Source: Gymnopus androsaceus JB14
Taxonomy: Eukaryota > Basidiomycota > Agaricomycetes > Agaricales > Omphalotaceae
NCBI GenBank assembly: GCA_009733575.1
Contig: ML769420.1
Span: forward strand, 124,001-188,000
Direction: 5' to 3'
DNA length: 64,000 bases
The translations under genes and the position numbers were made by a program. Under the pieces are notes generated by a model that saw nothing but the letters and a program-made list of their open reading frames with translations, was not told the origin of the DNA and ran no database searches. Below are positions 23,103-34,580 of the stretch, piece by piece. Positions within the stretch are counted from its first letter, which is position 1. Every line of letters starts with the position of its first letter.

Positions 23103-24939
23103 ATGTCGAACGACTTTGCTACGGAGGTCAAGCAAGTATTGGAATGGTGGAAGGTCAAACGTATCTTCCCGCTTCCTTTCTATGTCTAACCATCCTTTAG
23201 AGCCCTCGCTTTGCTCGCGTAACGCGACCTTACACTGCTGAGGAAGTTGTATCGAAGCGCGGCAGTCTCAAAATTGACTATCCTTCCAATACACAAGCCA
23301 AAAAGCTGTTTTCAATTTTGAGCAAGCATGCTGAACGCGGTACTCCCTCCCTCACATACGGATGGTAAGTAATCTCCAACCTCACATGCGCCTCGCAAAC
23401 TACTCACATTATTTTCCATTTCCGAAGCCTTGACCCATTGCAGATGACGCAGATGGCAAAGTATCTTGAAACAATATACGTCTCTGGATGGCAAACTTCA
23501 AGTACAGCATCTAGCACGCATGAACCTGGCCCCGATGTCGCAGGTGATTTATGCTTTTGTCTCGATTCTATTTGCTCGGTCTTACAGCGCCGAATTCCCA
23601 GATTACCCTTCAAACACTCTTCCCAACAAGGTTGAACAACTGTTCATGGCCCAGCTCTTCCATGACCGTAAACAAAGAGAAGCCCGTTTCAACATGTCTA
23701 ATCAAGAACGTGCTGAAAATCCCGACGTCGATTATCTCCGACCCCTCATCGCCGATGCAGACTCTGGCCACGGTGGTCTCAGCTCGATTTTGAAGCTTAC
23801 CAAGCTGTTTGTCGAAAAGGGGGCTGCTGGTATCCACATCGAAGACCAAGCGCTTGGTACAAAGATGCTCGGACACAAGGCTGGGAAGGTGCTCGTGCCT
23901 ACCTCGGAACATATAAACAGGCTCATTGCCATTCGTCTCCAACACGATATCATGGGTGTCGAAAACCTCGTCATTGCGCGCATAGATGCTGAAGGCGCTA
24001 CCCTCATCACCTCCAACATCGACAACCGCGATCACCGTTTCATTCTCGGTTGCACGAACTCATCTCTGCCCCATCTAAACGAGATTATCCTCGCCGCTCA
24101 ACAAGCTGGTAAATCCGCTGATCAGATCCAAGCAATCGAGGACAAATGGATAGCGGCAGCTGATCTACAACTGTTCTCTACTACGCTAGCGACGGCGCTG
24201 TCCAACGAGGGCAAGAATAATGCAACCGTGAAGATGTTCGTCGCGCGTGTTGCGAACTCGTCCTACCCCGATGCAGTGGCTATCGCCCAAAAGGAGTTTG
24301 GTTTACGAATAGTGCCTTACTGGGACTGGGACAGTCCTCGAACGCGTGAGGGGTACTACAGATACCAGGGAGGAATGCAAAGTGGAATTCGTCGTGGTAT
24401 TGATTATGCCCCATATGCTGACATGCTGTGGATGGAGACGGGGGCGGCGGTACTTTCGCAGGCCCAAGAGTTTGCCGCTGGGGTTCATGCAGAGCGCCCT
24501 GGTCATTGGTTGGCGTACAACCTGAGCCCGTCATTCGATTGGAGTGCTGCAGGTCTGAGCCAGAAAGACGTAGAGTCTTTCGTCTGGAAGTTGGGTAAAC
24601 TTGGATTTATCTGGCAATTTATTACGGTGAGTACCTTTCTTAGTTTGACTGACCATTGTTGACTTGCTCTAGATCGGAGGGCTCCATTCCAGTGCCTACA
24701 TTACAGATCTCTTTGCACAGGAATTTTCCAAAACCGGTATGAGGGCCTACGTTGAGCTCGTTCAACGAGGAATGAAAGGCCTTGGTACCGATGTGTTCCT
24801 TCATCAGAAGGTATTTCTGCCAGCTTTGTTCTGAGAATGGCACTAAATTATTTTATAGTGGAGCGGTGTGGATTATTTAGATAGTGTAGTGAAAGCGGTT
24901 GTGTCATCGAAGGGTACGGATGTGCAGTCCAAGCTGTAA
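23103..24939 (+). CDS. Isocitrate-lyase paralogue lacking the catalytic cysteine
   Basis: Full-length, intact relative of ICL1 ([17 protein letters not shown] start; QSKL C-terminus, PTS1). Introns sit at the same places as in ICL1 (after WWK, in LTYG, after DVA, WQFIT and FLHQK). The catalytic hexapeptide KKCGHM of ICL1 is KMLGHK here ([16 protein letters not shown]), so the active-site Cys is Leu. A second change is ARTDSEAA to ARIDAEGA. Family knowledge says this Cys is the acid/base residue in both isocitrate and 2-methylisocitrate lyases, so ordinary lyase activity is unlikely. Possible roles are a regulatory or heteromer subunit, altered chemistry, or decay with the frame still open. 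Confidence 0.87.
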
Positions 24940-25071
24940 TAATATGATTCTGTTGTGTAACTTGCGCGTCGCGTGCGAATTTTAAATTTCCTTGTCCGTG
25001 AGAATCCGCCACGTGATTTCCTTTGGCGTCTTTTGACTCACGCGTCGCTTTTATTGTAAACCACACAAACT

Positions 25072-26402
25072 ATGCCATCTGCCACTTCGCGTCGTAGAAC
25101 GAATCCTCGCGCTCAATCATCGGACATCGAGGATGGACCTACACAAAGGTCTGCTCGAGAGGACGTCGATGAAGATGATGAAGAACCCCAACGCGTAGTT
25201 AAAAAGGAGAAGAATAAAGCAGCTGCAAAGGGCAAAGGCAAAGCTCGTGCTAGTGAAGCTCAACCAGATGAGGACGATGATGAAGATGATGACGACGTAA
25301 GTTAGGAATTTGCTTTGTTGGAAATGCCTATAATTTCTATGCAGGACGACAGAATCGACGTCGATAACTTTACAAATCAACCTCTGATCAAGGCAGATGT
25401 CTCTAAAATGCGTGGATTAGCCACTGACTGGGCAGCAATGGTCAAAACCATTCAAAGAACTAACACTATGGTTGCAGAAGTGGCTGTTGCACTGGCAGAC
25501 AATGCTGAAAGTGGCGATGGTCGCAAGGTATGATACGCGTCGCGACTTTTCGTTAACTTGCTAACGCAGTATATCCAGGGCCTGTCGGAACTAGAGCGTC
25601 TCCTCAAGGACCTCATTGATGTTGAAAGTGAAATGCAGATCAACCAAGACGTGATCGAGAATTTAAGCCAACAGGTAGCCAGTGGCGATGCGATTGTGAG
25701 TAGCACCCTGGGTAAAGGCTCAAGTTTCTCGCTCAATGATTTTAGGAAAATATCGTTGAAAAGTATCATGAGAATGTCCAAACTGACAAGGATTCATATG
25801 CGGCCAAAACAACGAGGCAAAAGTACGCGAAGAGCGAAACATACAAAAACTTCAAGCAATCAATCTATGTGCGTTGGTGCGACAAAACGCTCTTAGCTTT
25901 CCGTTCATTTGTTTCTCCACATAGGAAATCGATAATCCTGGTCAAGCCATGCCTCCAGTGACCGAATTCATTCCCAAAGGTAAGTTTCGTCGCCGTTGAG
26001 TATAGCTCTGTTTATGGAATCCCTGTTAGAATCTGGCGACGACAGCGACGATGACGATGATTTGGAAGTCGGCGCAGTTACGCAAGACTTTAAATGCCCG
26101 CTCTCATTGAGGCCTCTTGAAAACCCCCTCACTTCGTCAGTGTTTTTGATGGCATTGCAAATTATGACCGTTCAGCTCGATTTTACAGGCAAGTTTGTGG
26201 ACATTCATTCTCCGCAGAGTCAATCCGTGCAATGTTTGGAAACGACAAAGGTTTGAAGAAGTGTCCTTCATCTGGCTGCGCCCAGTCCTTCAGGCTCTCG
26301 GACTGCAAACAGAACAAGGAGCTAGCCAAGAAAATGAAGCTACATGAAAGGAGAATGAAGAAGAAGGAACAAGAAATGGATGCGGAGGAGGTCATCGAAT
26401 GA
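25072..26402 (+). CDS. NSE2: SUMO E3 ligase NSE2/MMS21, SMC5/6 complex
   Basis: DNA-repair SUMO ligase that docks on SMC5. ATG 25072 opens a charged low-complexity N-terminus, then helical coiled-coil segments (SKMRGLATDWAAMVKTIQRT; GLSELERLLKDLIDVESEMQ). The C-terminus is an SP-RING: CPLSLRPLENPLTS, joined by a 53-nt intron (about 26131-26189) to QVCGHSFSAESIRAMF, then CPSSGCAQSFRLSD. The Cys/His set is complete. Six introns, all GT..AG, keep frame and no frameshift is seen. Stop 26400-26402 is only 7 bp from the stop of the convergent RdRP gene. Divergent from nothing; ICL paralogue ends 132 bp upstream. Confidence 0.88.
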
Positions 26403-26409
26403 GTCCCAT

Positions 26410-29400
26410 CTATTCTACGTTTGTACCGCCTACGTCTTCTACGTCCTCTTCATACTCGTCCTCATTCAAGTTGTATCTTTGGGTGGTCGTATACCTGTGG
26501 CGCTTCCAATCCAATCTACTCTCTGCGCTACGTTTCCTTTTCAATCCTGTGGTTCCTCCGTCCCCTTCTTCACCCTCTTCTAGTTCCTTGAGTGAGCCAA
26601 GAAGCAAACCAAGCGCGATATATTGGAAACTTCGTGCACCGAATGTCCCTTGTAGCACTTGTTTTCGCGCTAAATCGTAAGCCGACCATGCTCGTTCGAT
26701 ATTCTCCAAATCATCCTCTGCAGTCAAATCGTATATCATATCGTTGATGAAAGTATGCGTATGGTTCCTGTGGAAGGAAACGGTTTTTAGTCGTCTTGCC
26801 ATTGGACTATAAACAGCACTCGAACCTTAGTTCTGCCATCTTCACCTTTCTTCTTTTGATATTGGAGATTTTTGCAGCGATGGTCCCCAGGATGACTTCC
26901 TCTTCGCTCAAGGCAGTCTCAGAAGATAAGGTGTACGCTGTAGATAAACCTTCAAAGTTGGAGATATAATTCTGGTAGATCTGAAATATATCCGACTTTG
27001 TATCCTGCTCAATGTCCTGGATGCTGATCTCAAGATCACAGAGACGTTTTTGGAGAAGTCGGTATAGACCATCTTCTTGAGCAAAAGGGTTCAAGTACAT
27101 AGTTACCGATGAAGAGACTACTCGGGGGTGGCCTCGCCTTCTACGTTGTTCTGAGCGAGGAACCTGGATATTGGATCCCATATCTTGCAGAGTGATTTCT
27201 CTTGCTAGCACACCGATAGCGCGTTTTGATTCGTAGAACCGGGAAGAGCTTGGATCAACAGTCTCGGGCGCATACCAATCGGGCTGCTGTTGAAAGTGTA
27301 GCTTTGGGATAGTTTCCGGATCGACAGGCTGATAAGAGGTGAGTAAGACGGAGGGCAGGATTAACGAATAGTTACATAGCCTGTTTTGGGATAATCGACT
27401 GCACTGCTATGGAGTTCTGCAAGTTTCTCGCAGTCCCTGTCGAAAATCCCTTCTTGACTTTGGTCCGCAATCATCAGCCATCTTGTAGCGATGAGACCAA
27501 CGAGCTAAGGGGAAGAGGGCGGTCAGATTCAAAGGCTAAGACAGAGAAAACGGTGCTGACTGACATCACTGTTGATGTATTCGATGATGAACTCCGTCAC
27601 ATCATCTAATGTACAGTCCTGGTTTACTAGCTTTCTCTGGGGACCAGAATAGTCGGCAGGAGGAGCAAAAAACTTTGGGCGTAAATCTGGGTGCAGGTTC
27701 AACGGTATGACATTGTAGGTATCGCCATCAAGATCCCCTCCTCCAAGCATCGATGGCATTGGTCGAGACCCTAGACAGGAGGCGAAGAACAGTTAATAAC
27801 AGTTCAATCCACCGGAAAAACACACACCTTTCGTTGAAAAAACAACAGTGTTGATAAGAGGTTCATGCTCAAAACATGATCCCGGAGGAGGTTTGCCGAT
27901 TGCTCTCGCCAACTGAACATCGCCTGGATGAATCACCGGGGAACGAGTGACTAGGACCTCCCCAGACTGTTAAACAGGAGGATGATGATTAGGCTCATAT
28001 CAGCACCACAATTCAGTTGACTTACCAGGTACTGGACTGGACCGTTGACGGGTTTGACAGCTGCATAAACTTGACCTTCTTCGAGAAAGCCATGGACATC
28101 TGCAACGCCAACAAGATTCCATGCATCTTCAATGGGAATCCTTGTATGATGTTTGAGTTCTTCAAAGGCGTAAGCAAATGGGTAAATTCAGATGAAGTGA
28201 TACCTCACCTCTCAAGATATGATGGATTGCATACTCGAGCAGGGACTTGTGAAAAGGATCTGCTTGTATAAGATCATCCACACCAAGCCGAGAAACCCAA
28301 ACAAGGACTGAGGTCAGTCGAAACGCATTTCCAAGCCCAAAGCTTTCCAACAGTCGAGCAGCAGTACTAAGGCTTTCGGTAGCACGACAAGTTTGCCCAA
28401 TCGCTTTATCTTGTAGATTTTTGAAAGCTTGAATGGGAATTCCCAGACCTTCCAGCAACATCACAAGAGGACGATTAAGCAAAACTTTGCGGGGGCGATC
28501 GAATGATTCGACAACCTCTATCGTGCTTGTTAGAGAAGCAAACTTCCGCATACTGGGGCGTACGCAGATAACATTTCCTTTGAGCTTGTAATCAACGCTC
28601 AGCATACCCTTTGACCCTCCAAATCGAATCTGAAAAGCAGGAATTGTAGGGTCGATGCGGTTTCGCGTGCGTCGTTTGGTGGCTTTCAGCTCAGTCCAGA
28701 CTTGTAGAGCAAATTCTTTGGACCTGTGGTCGGCATTTAGCGCATGTAAAGTTAATTTTGGTCGATTTCTGACTTACATAGTCCCTACTCCATCTGTATA
28801 GTTGTATTTTCCGTCTGTAGTTACGATGTCATCAATGAGCAAAGTTTCCTCTACTTCGATGGTAGATGCGTTTGAGGCAGTGAATGCTTGCGAGATACGT
28901 GCGCCGTAAAGGGCAGGACAACGTCGAAGATTTCCCTCAAAGCTCTGAGTTCCTATTTGCTTGAGGATAAAAAGAGAGTCGATCTCGACGGAGTCCGTAC
29001 GGAGGTCTTTGAACTTGAGGTTCTTAGCAGGCACGGTAAAAGGTTTGAGGAACCATACTGCTCAGAAGATCAGTTTTAACAGCCTTCTATGGTAGTTTCA
29101 CTCACCTGTGTGCTCTTTGAGAGAACTTTGAGTATAAGCCAAAAAATTGAATTTTCGACCGGCAATCGTAATACCGTTGAATAGGTACTTTCCGAATCTT
29201 GAACGAATGTAAGCATCGCCGTCGATATTTCGGTCATACCTAGTGTATAGTTGTTCAGTCGATTGACCTTTCAGACCAAAACTTTACACCGGGCAATCAT
29301 CAAGGCCTTTTGGCCGTTTATTATTTTGAACAGGTTTGGCCGAAACTCTGTTCGCCAGAGTAGCCGTTGTGAAAGGCCCAGTGAAAGCCTTTCCGTTCGA

Positions 29401-30897
29401 AGTCCCTGGTGAATGCCCCCGGTGTTGTACATACCTGTATTTCTGAGTGCCCTCATCCGCAAAACACACCTTCAAGAAATGATCGTGTTGAGATGAATCA
29501 AACCATCGTATAACAGAATTTGAACGGTCCGTAAAAGGACCCCCAGGGAAGTAACTTGTAGGGGTGATTGTGACATGATACGAGTTGAACAAACTCTCGT
29601 CCTTTGACAACGAGGCAATACGAGAAAGCTCTGGGTCAGAGTCCTCTGCGATGGAATTGGCGTAGCTCTTTGTTGCCTCGGTGAAACAATGTTCAATGCT
29701 GGAATAACGTTCTCCATCTTCGGATTCCCCATCCCAATTTTTAAGTTTCGTAGGAAAGTGCCGGAGCACGTTGGCAGCGTATTCAGACCCCCTCAATCGA
29801 ATAAGGCTGCGAATTTCGGGTATTAGAGACACCATTTCTTGGACGTCAACACGCTGCCAACGAACTAGCTTTTCCACTTGGAATGCAACATGCCAGTCGA
29901 GTTCACACACAAAGTCTGCGACCCGATCAATCGCTGCCTGGGTGAAAATGTTACGACGCTCAATGGGTTGGTCGTAGGTATCAGGCTTTGGCGTTTACCG
30001 GTCGAGGCTGAGCGATACGATAGAGCTCTCGGAACAAGGGCAAATCAGCAGCTGAGTGCAGACTAGGCGTATAATTTCCGAAGTATATGGGGCAACAGTC
30101 TCGTGTCCGCTGAGTGGAAGATGAGAGCAGCGCTCATTGCTGGTGGGTATCAGTGTATCCTTCTCAATTTCGAACGAAGGAGGGTGATAGAGGTTGAAGT
30201 AGATAAAATGTTCTGGATCTTCCTGCGGGGAAGGGGAATGGTGATGGACCGAAATGTAGCGAATTAACGATAGTGGAAAACGGATAACGGCGAACCCAGG
30301 TTCGGGCAAGTCATAAGCTCTGGTAGTGATGAGAATTTCCGGCGGGCCTTCAAGATTGAAGGTTAGTTGTCCAGTTGGACTACAGGTGTGTTCCCATTCT
30401 ATGGATATTACACTGTCCCGCGCAAACCAACCGAACTGGATCTGGCGAATGTTCACGACTCCAGCTTTGGCCCTGTTTCTCCGCTGCTCTTCCTGTTCCG
30501 CGATATCTGGATCTTTATATGGAAGACGAGTTAGTTTCTCGATGATATCCTGCTTGGGCTTCTTTCTGCTTCGAGAGAATTTTATCCTTGTCCCTCCTAG
30601 TACACAGTGTTTGGGGGAATCTTGCGTGCCGTATTCTTGAAGGAACCTCTCGGCAATAACGATATCTGGAAGAGTCAAAGCACCTACGCCAACAGTGAAT
30701 ACCGTGACAGACTGTCAAGAACATTAAAGCAATAACTCACCCATTCCCAACCGATGCGATTCCTTATAAAGATACACTTCAAAGTTTATTTGAGGTTGGT
30801 GGTGATTGTATCCTGGGCCATGGAAAATGTAGGCGAGTCGCCTAATAAGATCGTATTTAGTCGAATCTCGAGGGATATTCTTCATGGAGATTTCCAT
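26410..30897 (-). CDS. RNA-dependent RNA polymerase (QDE-1/RDP1-type), one apparent frameshift
   Basis: Eukaryotic RNAi polymerase converting single-stranded RNA to double-stranded RNA. ATG 30897 gives MEISMKNIPRDSTKYDLIRR and LAYIFHGPGYNHHQPQINFE, a family-typical start. Later come WHVAFQVEKLVR, FLAYTQSSLKEHTAVWF, YTDGVGTM, and the catalytic loop GGGDLDGDTYNVIP (DxDGD) near 27745, then VDYPKTGYPVDPETIP and a charged C-terminus. About ten introns of ordinary size are inferred, plus a longer one near 29245-29430. One base seems missing near 30055, where RLVC passes to SAADLPLFRELYRIAQ; otherwise the frame is continuous. Nothing viral is implied: the architecture is the cellular double-psi barrel class. 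Confidence 0.9.
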
Positions 30898-31485
30898 TTT
30901 TACTGGAGAAAGAAGCTTCAGCGAACGCCGAAATGCAAGAACAGGAGTTCGGATTTACAAATGCGACTCGAGTCTTGCAAAATAGATAGAGATAAATAGA
31001 TGAAGAGAGGGGTGAATTGGATGTGAAAAGTTTAGTGAACAAGGCCGTATGGGCGCTAATCACAAACAACCTCCGATCCGCGGAGATTAGACGCGCATCT
31101 GATGCAAAATCTCCATTGCCCGACATCTCAACGTCGTGTTACCCACCGGCCAGCGACAAGGAAAACATTCTTCCAACATTTCTAAAGCAGTGCTCCAACC
31201 GAAAGCATATCTCATTCGGTCTCGCCACCTGGATCACCTGTCGCTCTAAACACGAATCTTGAACAGACTCAATCCCTCACACCTCAGGTATTCATTGACA
31301 CCTCTGTTGACCTCTTGACCACAATCATGTCATTCGCCTTCTACTGAATGCTTGGTTTGCTAATACAAAAGACAGCTCCAACTCGACAACGCTAACTACG
31401 CAAGTAGATTTATTTCAGGGTCTCCCAGTTTCCGTCCATACAGGCAAGTTTCTGCAATGACTGAATTACGCATGTATGTACCATT
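30898..31485. other. Intergenic between RPN13 3' end and RdRP promoter
   Basis: No supported gene. Short plus-strand ORFs (31017-31262) have no motif. Confidence 0.4.
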
Positions 31486-32621
31486 TCAATCCGTATCCAT
31501 ACTATCCTCTCGTCCTCCTCCCTCTCTTTCCCGATCAGCTGCTCTTGTATCGCCCTCAAAAACGGCTCAACACCTACACCTGCCTCTTCGGGCAAGCCCA
31601 ATCCACGAACGAGTCCTCCTAGTAGACCGGTCCTGAGGGCCTGGTCCAAGCTGGATACAGCTGAACGGAATTGCGGGGAACTGTAGCAAAGTGAAGGATA
31701 GTTCATCAAATGATCAGTCTATCATCGCGCATTCAAACGCTACCTAATAATCCTCTGCACAACCTCAGGTGAAGGAGGCATTGGCAAATCCGGAGGAAGG
31801 TGAGGAAAGAGTGTCGGAATAAGGCTGGGATGAGAAGTGAATAACGGGGTTATGTTCGCGGGAGTGAGAATGTCGTTCAAGGACATTTCTAGATGTGCGC
31901 GATTTTAGGATCGGTTGAAAGTAGTCAGTCAATCAGTCAACGTACCAGGTAGTGCAGGTGTACGTGTCCACCACTTCCCATAGCAGAGGTCAGCAGTTGC
32001 TGGAGCTGAGTCAATTGCTCTTGAGTAGGTTGGAAACGAGACGGTGTCGGTGCGGTCGAGCTGCAAGAAGAGGATCGGTGATTTGAGAAGATAAAGAGGT
32101 AAATTCGACATACGAAGATGCACCAGAGGTTGAAGTGGAAGCTTCAGATTCAGGCGACGTGCCCCACGTAGGTTCGTAATCAGGATCCATGAGGAAGCCA
32201 TTTATGTTGTTCACAAACTCCTCATCCCGTGCGGAAGAGGCATCCTACGATACTATTTAACCTAGGAGATCCCAGCGATAAGACGAACGAAAATACCTGC
32301 AACCAGAACTAGATTCATTCAGCTCAAGACGAAAGAACATGAAAACACCAAACCACTCACAAAGTGCCTCTGGGCCGAAGAAGAAAACTTGAGAACGTAG
32401 ACACGGCCTGCTGAAGGTATTTTGGAAAAGGTCGCATCCCCAGGGAATAAAATGAGATCCTCTTCAATGTCACCCGTCGACCGGTTCTTCCAGATAAAAT
32501 GCAACAAATCATCCTCTTTTTTCAAGATAATAGCTCCTTTGGTTGGGTCAGGATCGACAAAGTTGGTGGATTCCCTTCTGAGGGCTCTTCCAGCTTTGAA
32601 GGCGAGCAAAGTATCGGACAT
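31486..32621 (-). CDS. RPN13: 26S proteasome ubiquitin receptor RPN13, frameshifted
   Basis: Proteasome regulatory-particle subunit. Start ATG 32621. The N-terminal Pru domain is clear: LLAFKAGRALRRESTNFVDP, GAIILKKEDDLLHFIWKNRS, GRVYVLKFSSSAQRHF. A 12-nt exon (32297-32308) encodes FWLQ, followed by DASSARDEEFVNNINGFL. After a Ser/Thr linker comes the C-terminal UCH37-binding (DEUBAD-like) part: LNDILTPANITPLFTSHP and EVVQRIIR..AVSSLDQALRTGL. A base seems missing near 31968 (SAMGSGG to TRTPALP) and another near 31507 before a typical MDTD terminus at 31486. If the second is not real, the ORF ends at 31410. Divergent from the SCOC-like gene across 101 bp. Confidence 0.85.
32297..32308 (-). other. 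12-nt coding micro-exon of RPN13
   Basis: The bases decode to Phe-Trp-Leu-Gln between GAATCTAG and GTATTTTC splice borders. The Pru domain continues RHF-FWLQ-DAS only if it is included. Confidence 0.8.
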
Positions 32622-32722
32622 TGTCGTGGTTGTAGTGAGGTGAGGACGCGACGCGTAAGCAAATTCAAAGCCCGATTTAGCCAACGTGTGACTTGTTATA
32701 ATACTCTTCATTCTTTTTGACC

Positions 32723-33078
32723 ATGTCGTTTGACTTTAATGAACCATCTGCTTGGGGAATCCCTGCACAAGAACCTGGAGATCTGGTAACAGAGGCCTTG
32801 AAGAAGGAAAAAGTGCTCAAGTACGTTCGTTCTGCGTCTCTTGGGCCTTTGCGTCCATTGATGATCTCTTAGAGAAATTGCTGCCTCTCAAGATGATTTG
32901 AAAGGTACAACCTAGTTTTCAGAAACTATCGCTTTATATTCATCGTTCTCCACTCCGCTCAGCTCTTTACACCCGAGTGCTATCTGTACAGAAAGAGGTC
33001 GACAAGCTTCATTCTGGGAATGAGACGCTGCAAATGTATATCGATAATTTGACGGTGCAAATGGCCAAGAGGAGATGA
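32723..33078 (+). CDS. SCOC-like short coiled-coil protein (DUF2205 type)
   Basis: Three exons encode a protein of about 81 residues: MSFDFNEPSAWGIPAQEPG, then KKEKVLKEIAASQDDLKALY, then VQKEVDKLHSGNETLQMYID and NLTVQMAKRR. The heptad-rich C-terminal half with EN/NE..LQ.YI.NL matches the short coiled-coil family that works at the Golgi with ARL1 in animals; this function is inferred from family resemblance only. Introns follow VLK (GTACGT) and DDLK (GTACAA). Divergent partner is RPN13. Confidence 0.7.
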
Positions 33079-33320
33079 ATACATCGCTTCCCTACCTATT
33101 ATGCTGATTCTTGAGCTGTCGACCGACTCTCCAAGCCAGCGATTAGGAAACACAGCCAGAATGCAGTATATCGAGCAGTCAGTCACCAATGTCTACTAAT
33201 GTGTTGAAGATAGATAGAATGTACAGAATATGCAGACAATAGACCTAGGTATGTATGTAGGTATGTATGATACATTGAAAGAAAACTCCAGACTCGAATG
33301 GTAACTTATTCAGCCATGCT

Positions 33321-34522
33321 TCAATGACTCCTCCCCGATAGCCATTGCAACACGATATCCAGATTATGCTGAGATTTCATTGAACACTAAATCATAAAAA
33401 TGAGATGAGCTTCAGAAGGAGCCTCGCAGGACAACCTACCGAATAGCACTAGAGAAGTTTCTGCGTCAGTAGTGCGTCGTTGAAGCGGAAATGTTTGCAC
33501 TACTCACTGAAACCGGACGATCACTAATCTTATCCAATTGACTGTGCAAACGATCATGAGAGAGAGAACATCAACGCGTATGCAGGTCGGACACGTACAG
33601 TGCAGGAATAAGTTCCTTGATAGGTGCATGTTCTTCAAGGTCGTTCTTGTTGCCCAGCTAGAGAACAGAAGGTCGGTAAATGATCCGAGGGAAAATTGGC
33701 TCTGAACATACTACTAGCAAAGGTACACCAACAAGGCTCGACTGCGATAATAATTGATGTAGCTCGAACCGGGCAGCGTTAAACTTTTCTCGCTGGCAAG
33801 GAAAGGTGATTATGTGGACAAAGAATGAAATAGCGAGATTCAACGTACGTCGGAAGAATCCACGACAAATCTAGGTATATGATGTTAGCATCTGTCCGAG
33901 GTATATTTCAAGGAAACCAACACTATAGCGTCTACGCCATTGCAATATCTCTCCCACGTAGATCTGAACTGAAGGAGTGTGAGGATAAGAGGGAGAACAG
34001 CGTTTCTGCAAGAATACCTTTGGTTGACCTGTTTCAGCCGAGGTCAGCGGTGCTGAGAAGTAAAAGGCTTGTATACGACGTACCAGCGATATCCCAGATG
34101 TTAATCGTAACATTTCCTTTCCTTACTTTCCTATAATTGTAGGCAACCGTAGGCACTACTTCCTCGCTCCACTAATCCAATTCGTCCATAAGAAACTCCT
34201 TGTTATTTAATTGAAGAAATATCGCACCTGGCCACTAATCCAAGTCGTCCATAAGAAGGCTCCTTGTTATCTAAGTAAAGGAATATCGCACCTGGAAATT
34301 ACATGAACAAAAGAGGTCTTTCCTGAAGCCTAAAGGACAGTTGAATTCAAGAGAATAGCGAATAGCGCAAGCGCAAGTCCAGACCTGCAATCCAACAACA
34401 GCAATTTCAATTGCTTTGGAGAAAAAGAGTCTGCGAGCAGATTAAGCACAATCCAAGCAATTAGAAATCCAAAATACATACGCAGAAAACCATCCAAAGA
34501 GCGAAGAGAAAAACCCAGGCAT
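33321..34522 (-). CDS. ARL8: ARL8 family small GTPase, 13 exons
   Basis: Arf-like GTPase of the lysosome/vacuole-trafficking ARL8 group. Start ATG 34522 gives [20 protein letters not shown], the hydrophobic ARL8 N-terminal helix without a myristoylation Gly. The P-loop is VGLQASGKTS, switch [10 protein letters not shown], switch [18 protein letters not shown], the guanine motif LGNKNDLEE, and the C-terminus [16 protein letters not shown] then [13 protein letters not shown]. About 182 residues are spread over 13 exons, including exons of 7 nt (34228-34234), 11 nt (34018-34028) and 9 nt (33440-33448). Two neighbouring introns are near-identical (see separate entry). Frame intact. Divergent from the uS12m gene with start codons about 58 bp apart. 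Confidence 0.9.
34172..34291 (-). repeat. Tandemly duplicated intron pair around a 7-nt exon in ARL8
   Basis: Intron 34235-34291 (57 nt) and intron 34172-34227 (56 nt) match at about 50 of 57 aligned positions, both starting GTGCGATATT and ending TTGGATTAG. Between them lies the 7-nt exon TGGCCAG, and a similar TGG follows the second intron. Inclusion of the 7-nt exon restores the frame: VISSGQWSEEVVP. Confidence 0.88.
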
Positions 34523-34580
34523 TTAGTGTAGTAGTAGAGTTGGAGTAAAGGCGCGAATTGCCTAAAACCGGTCTTCACTT

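Noticed and set aside
23610..24035. 141-codon frame antisense to the ICL paralogue
   Set aside because: Shadow of a strongly biased coding exon; no motif or splice signals of its own.
26399..26680. Plus-strand Ser-rich ORF downstream of NSE2
   Set aside because: Antisense to the C-terminal exon of the RdRP gene, which is the better supported reading.
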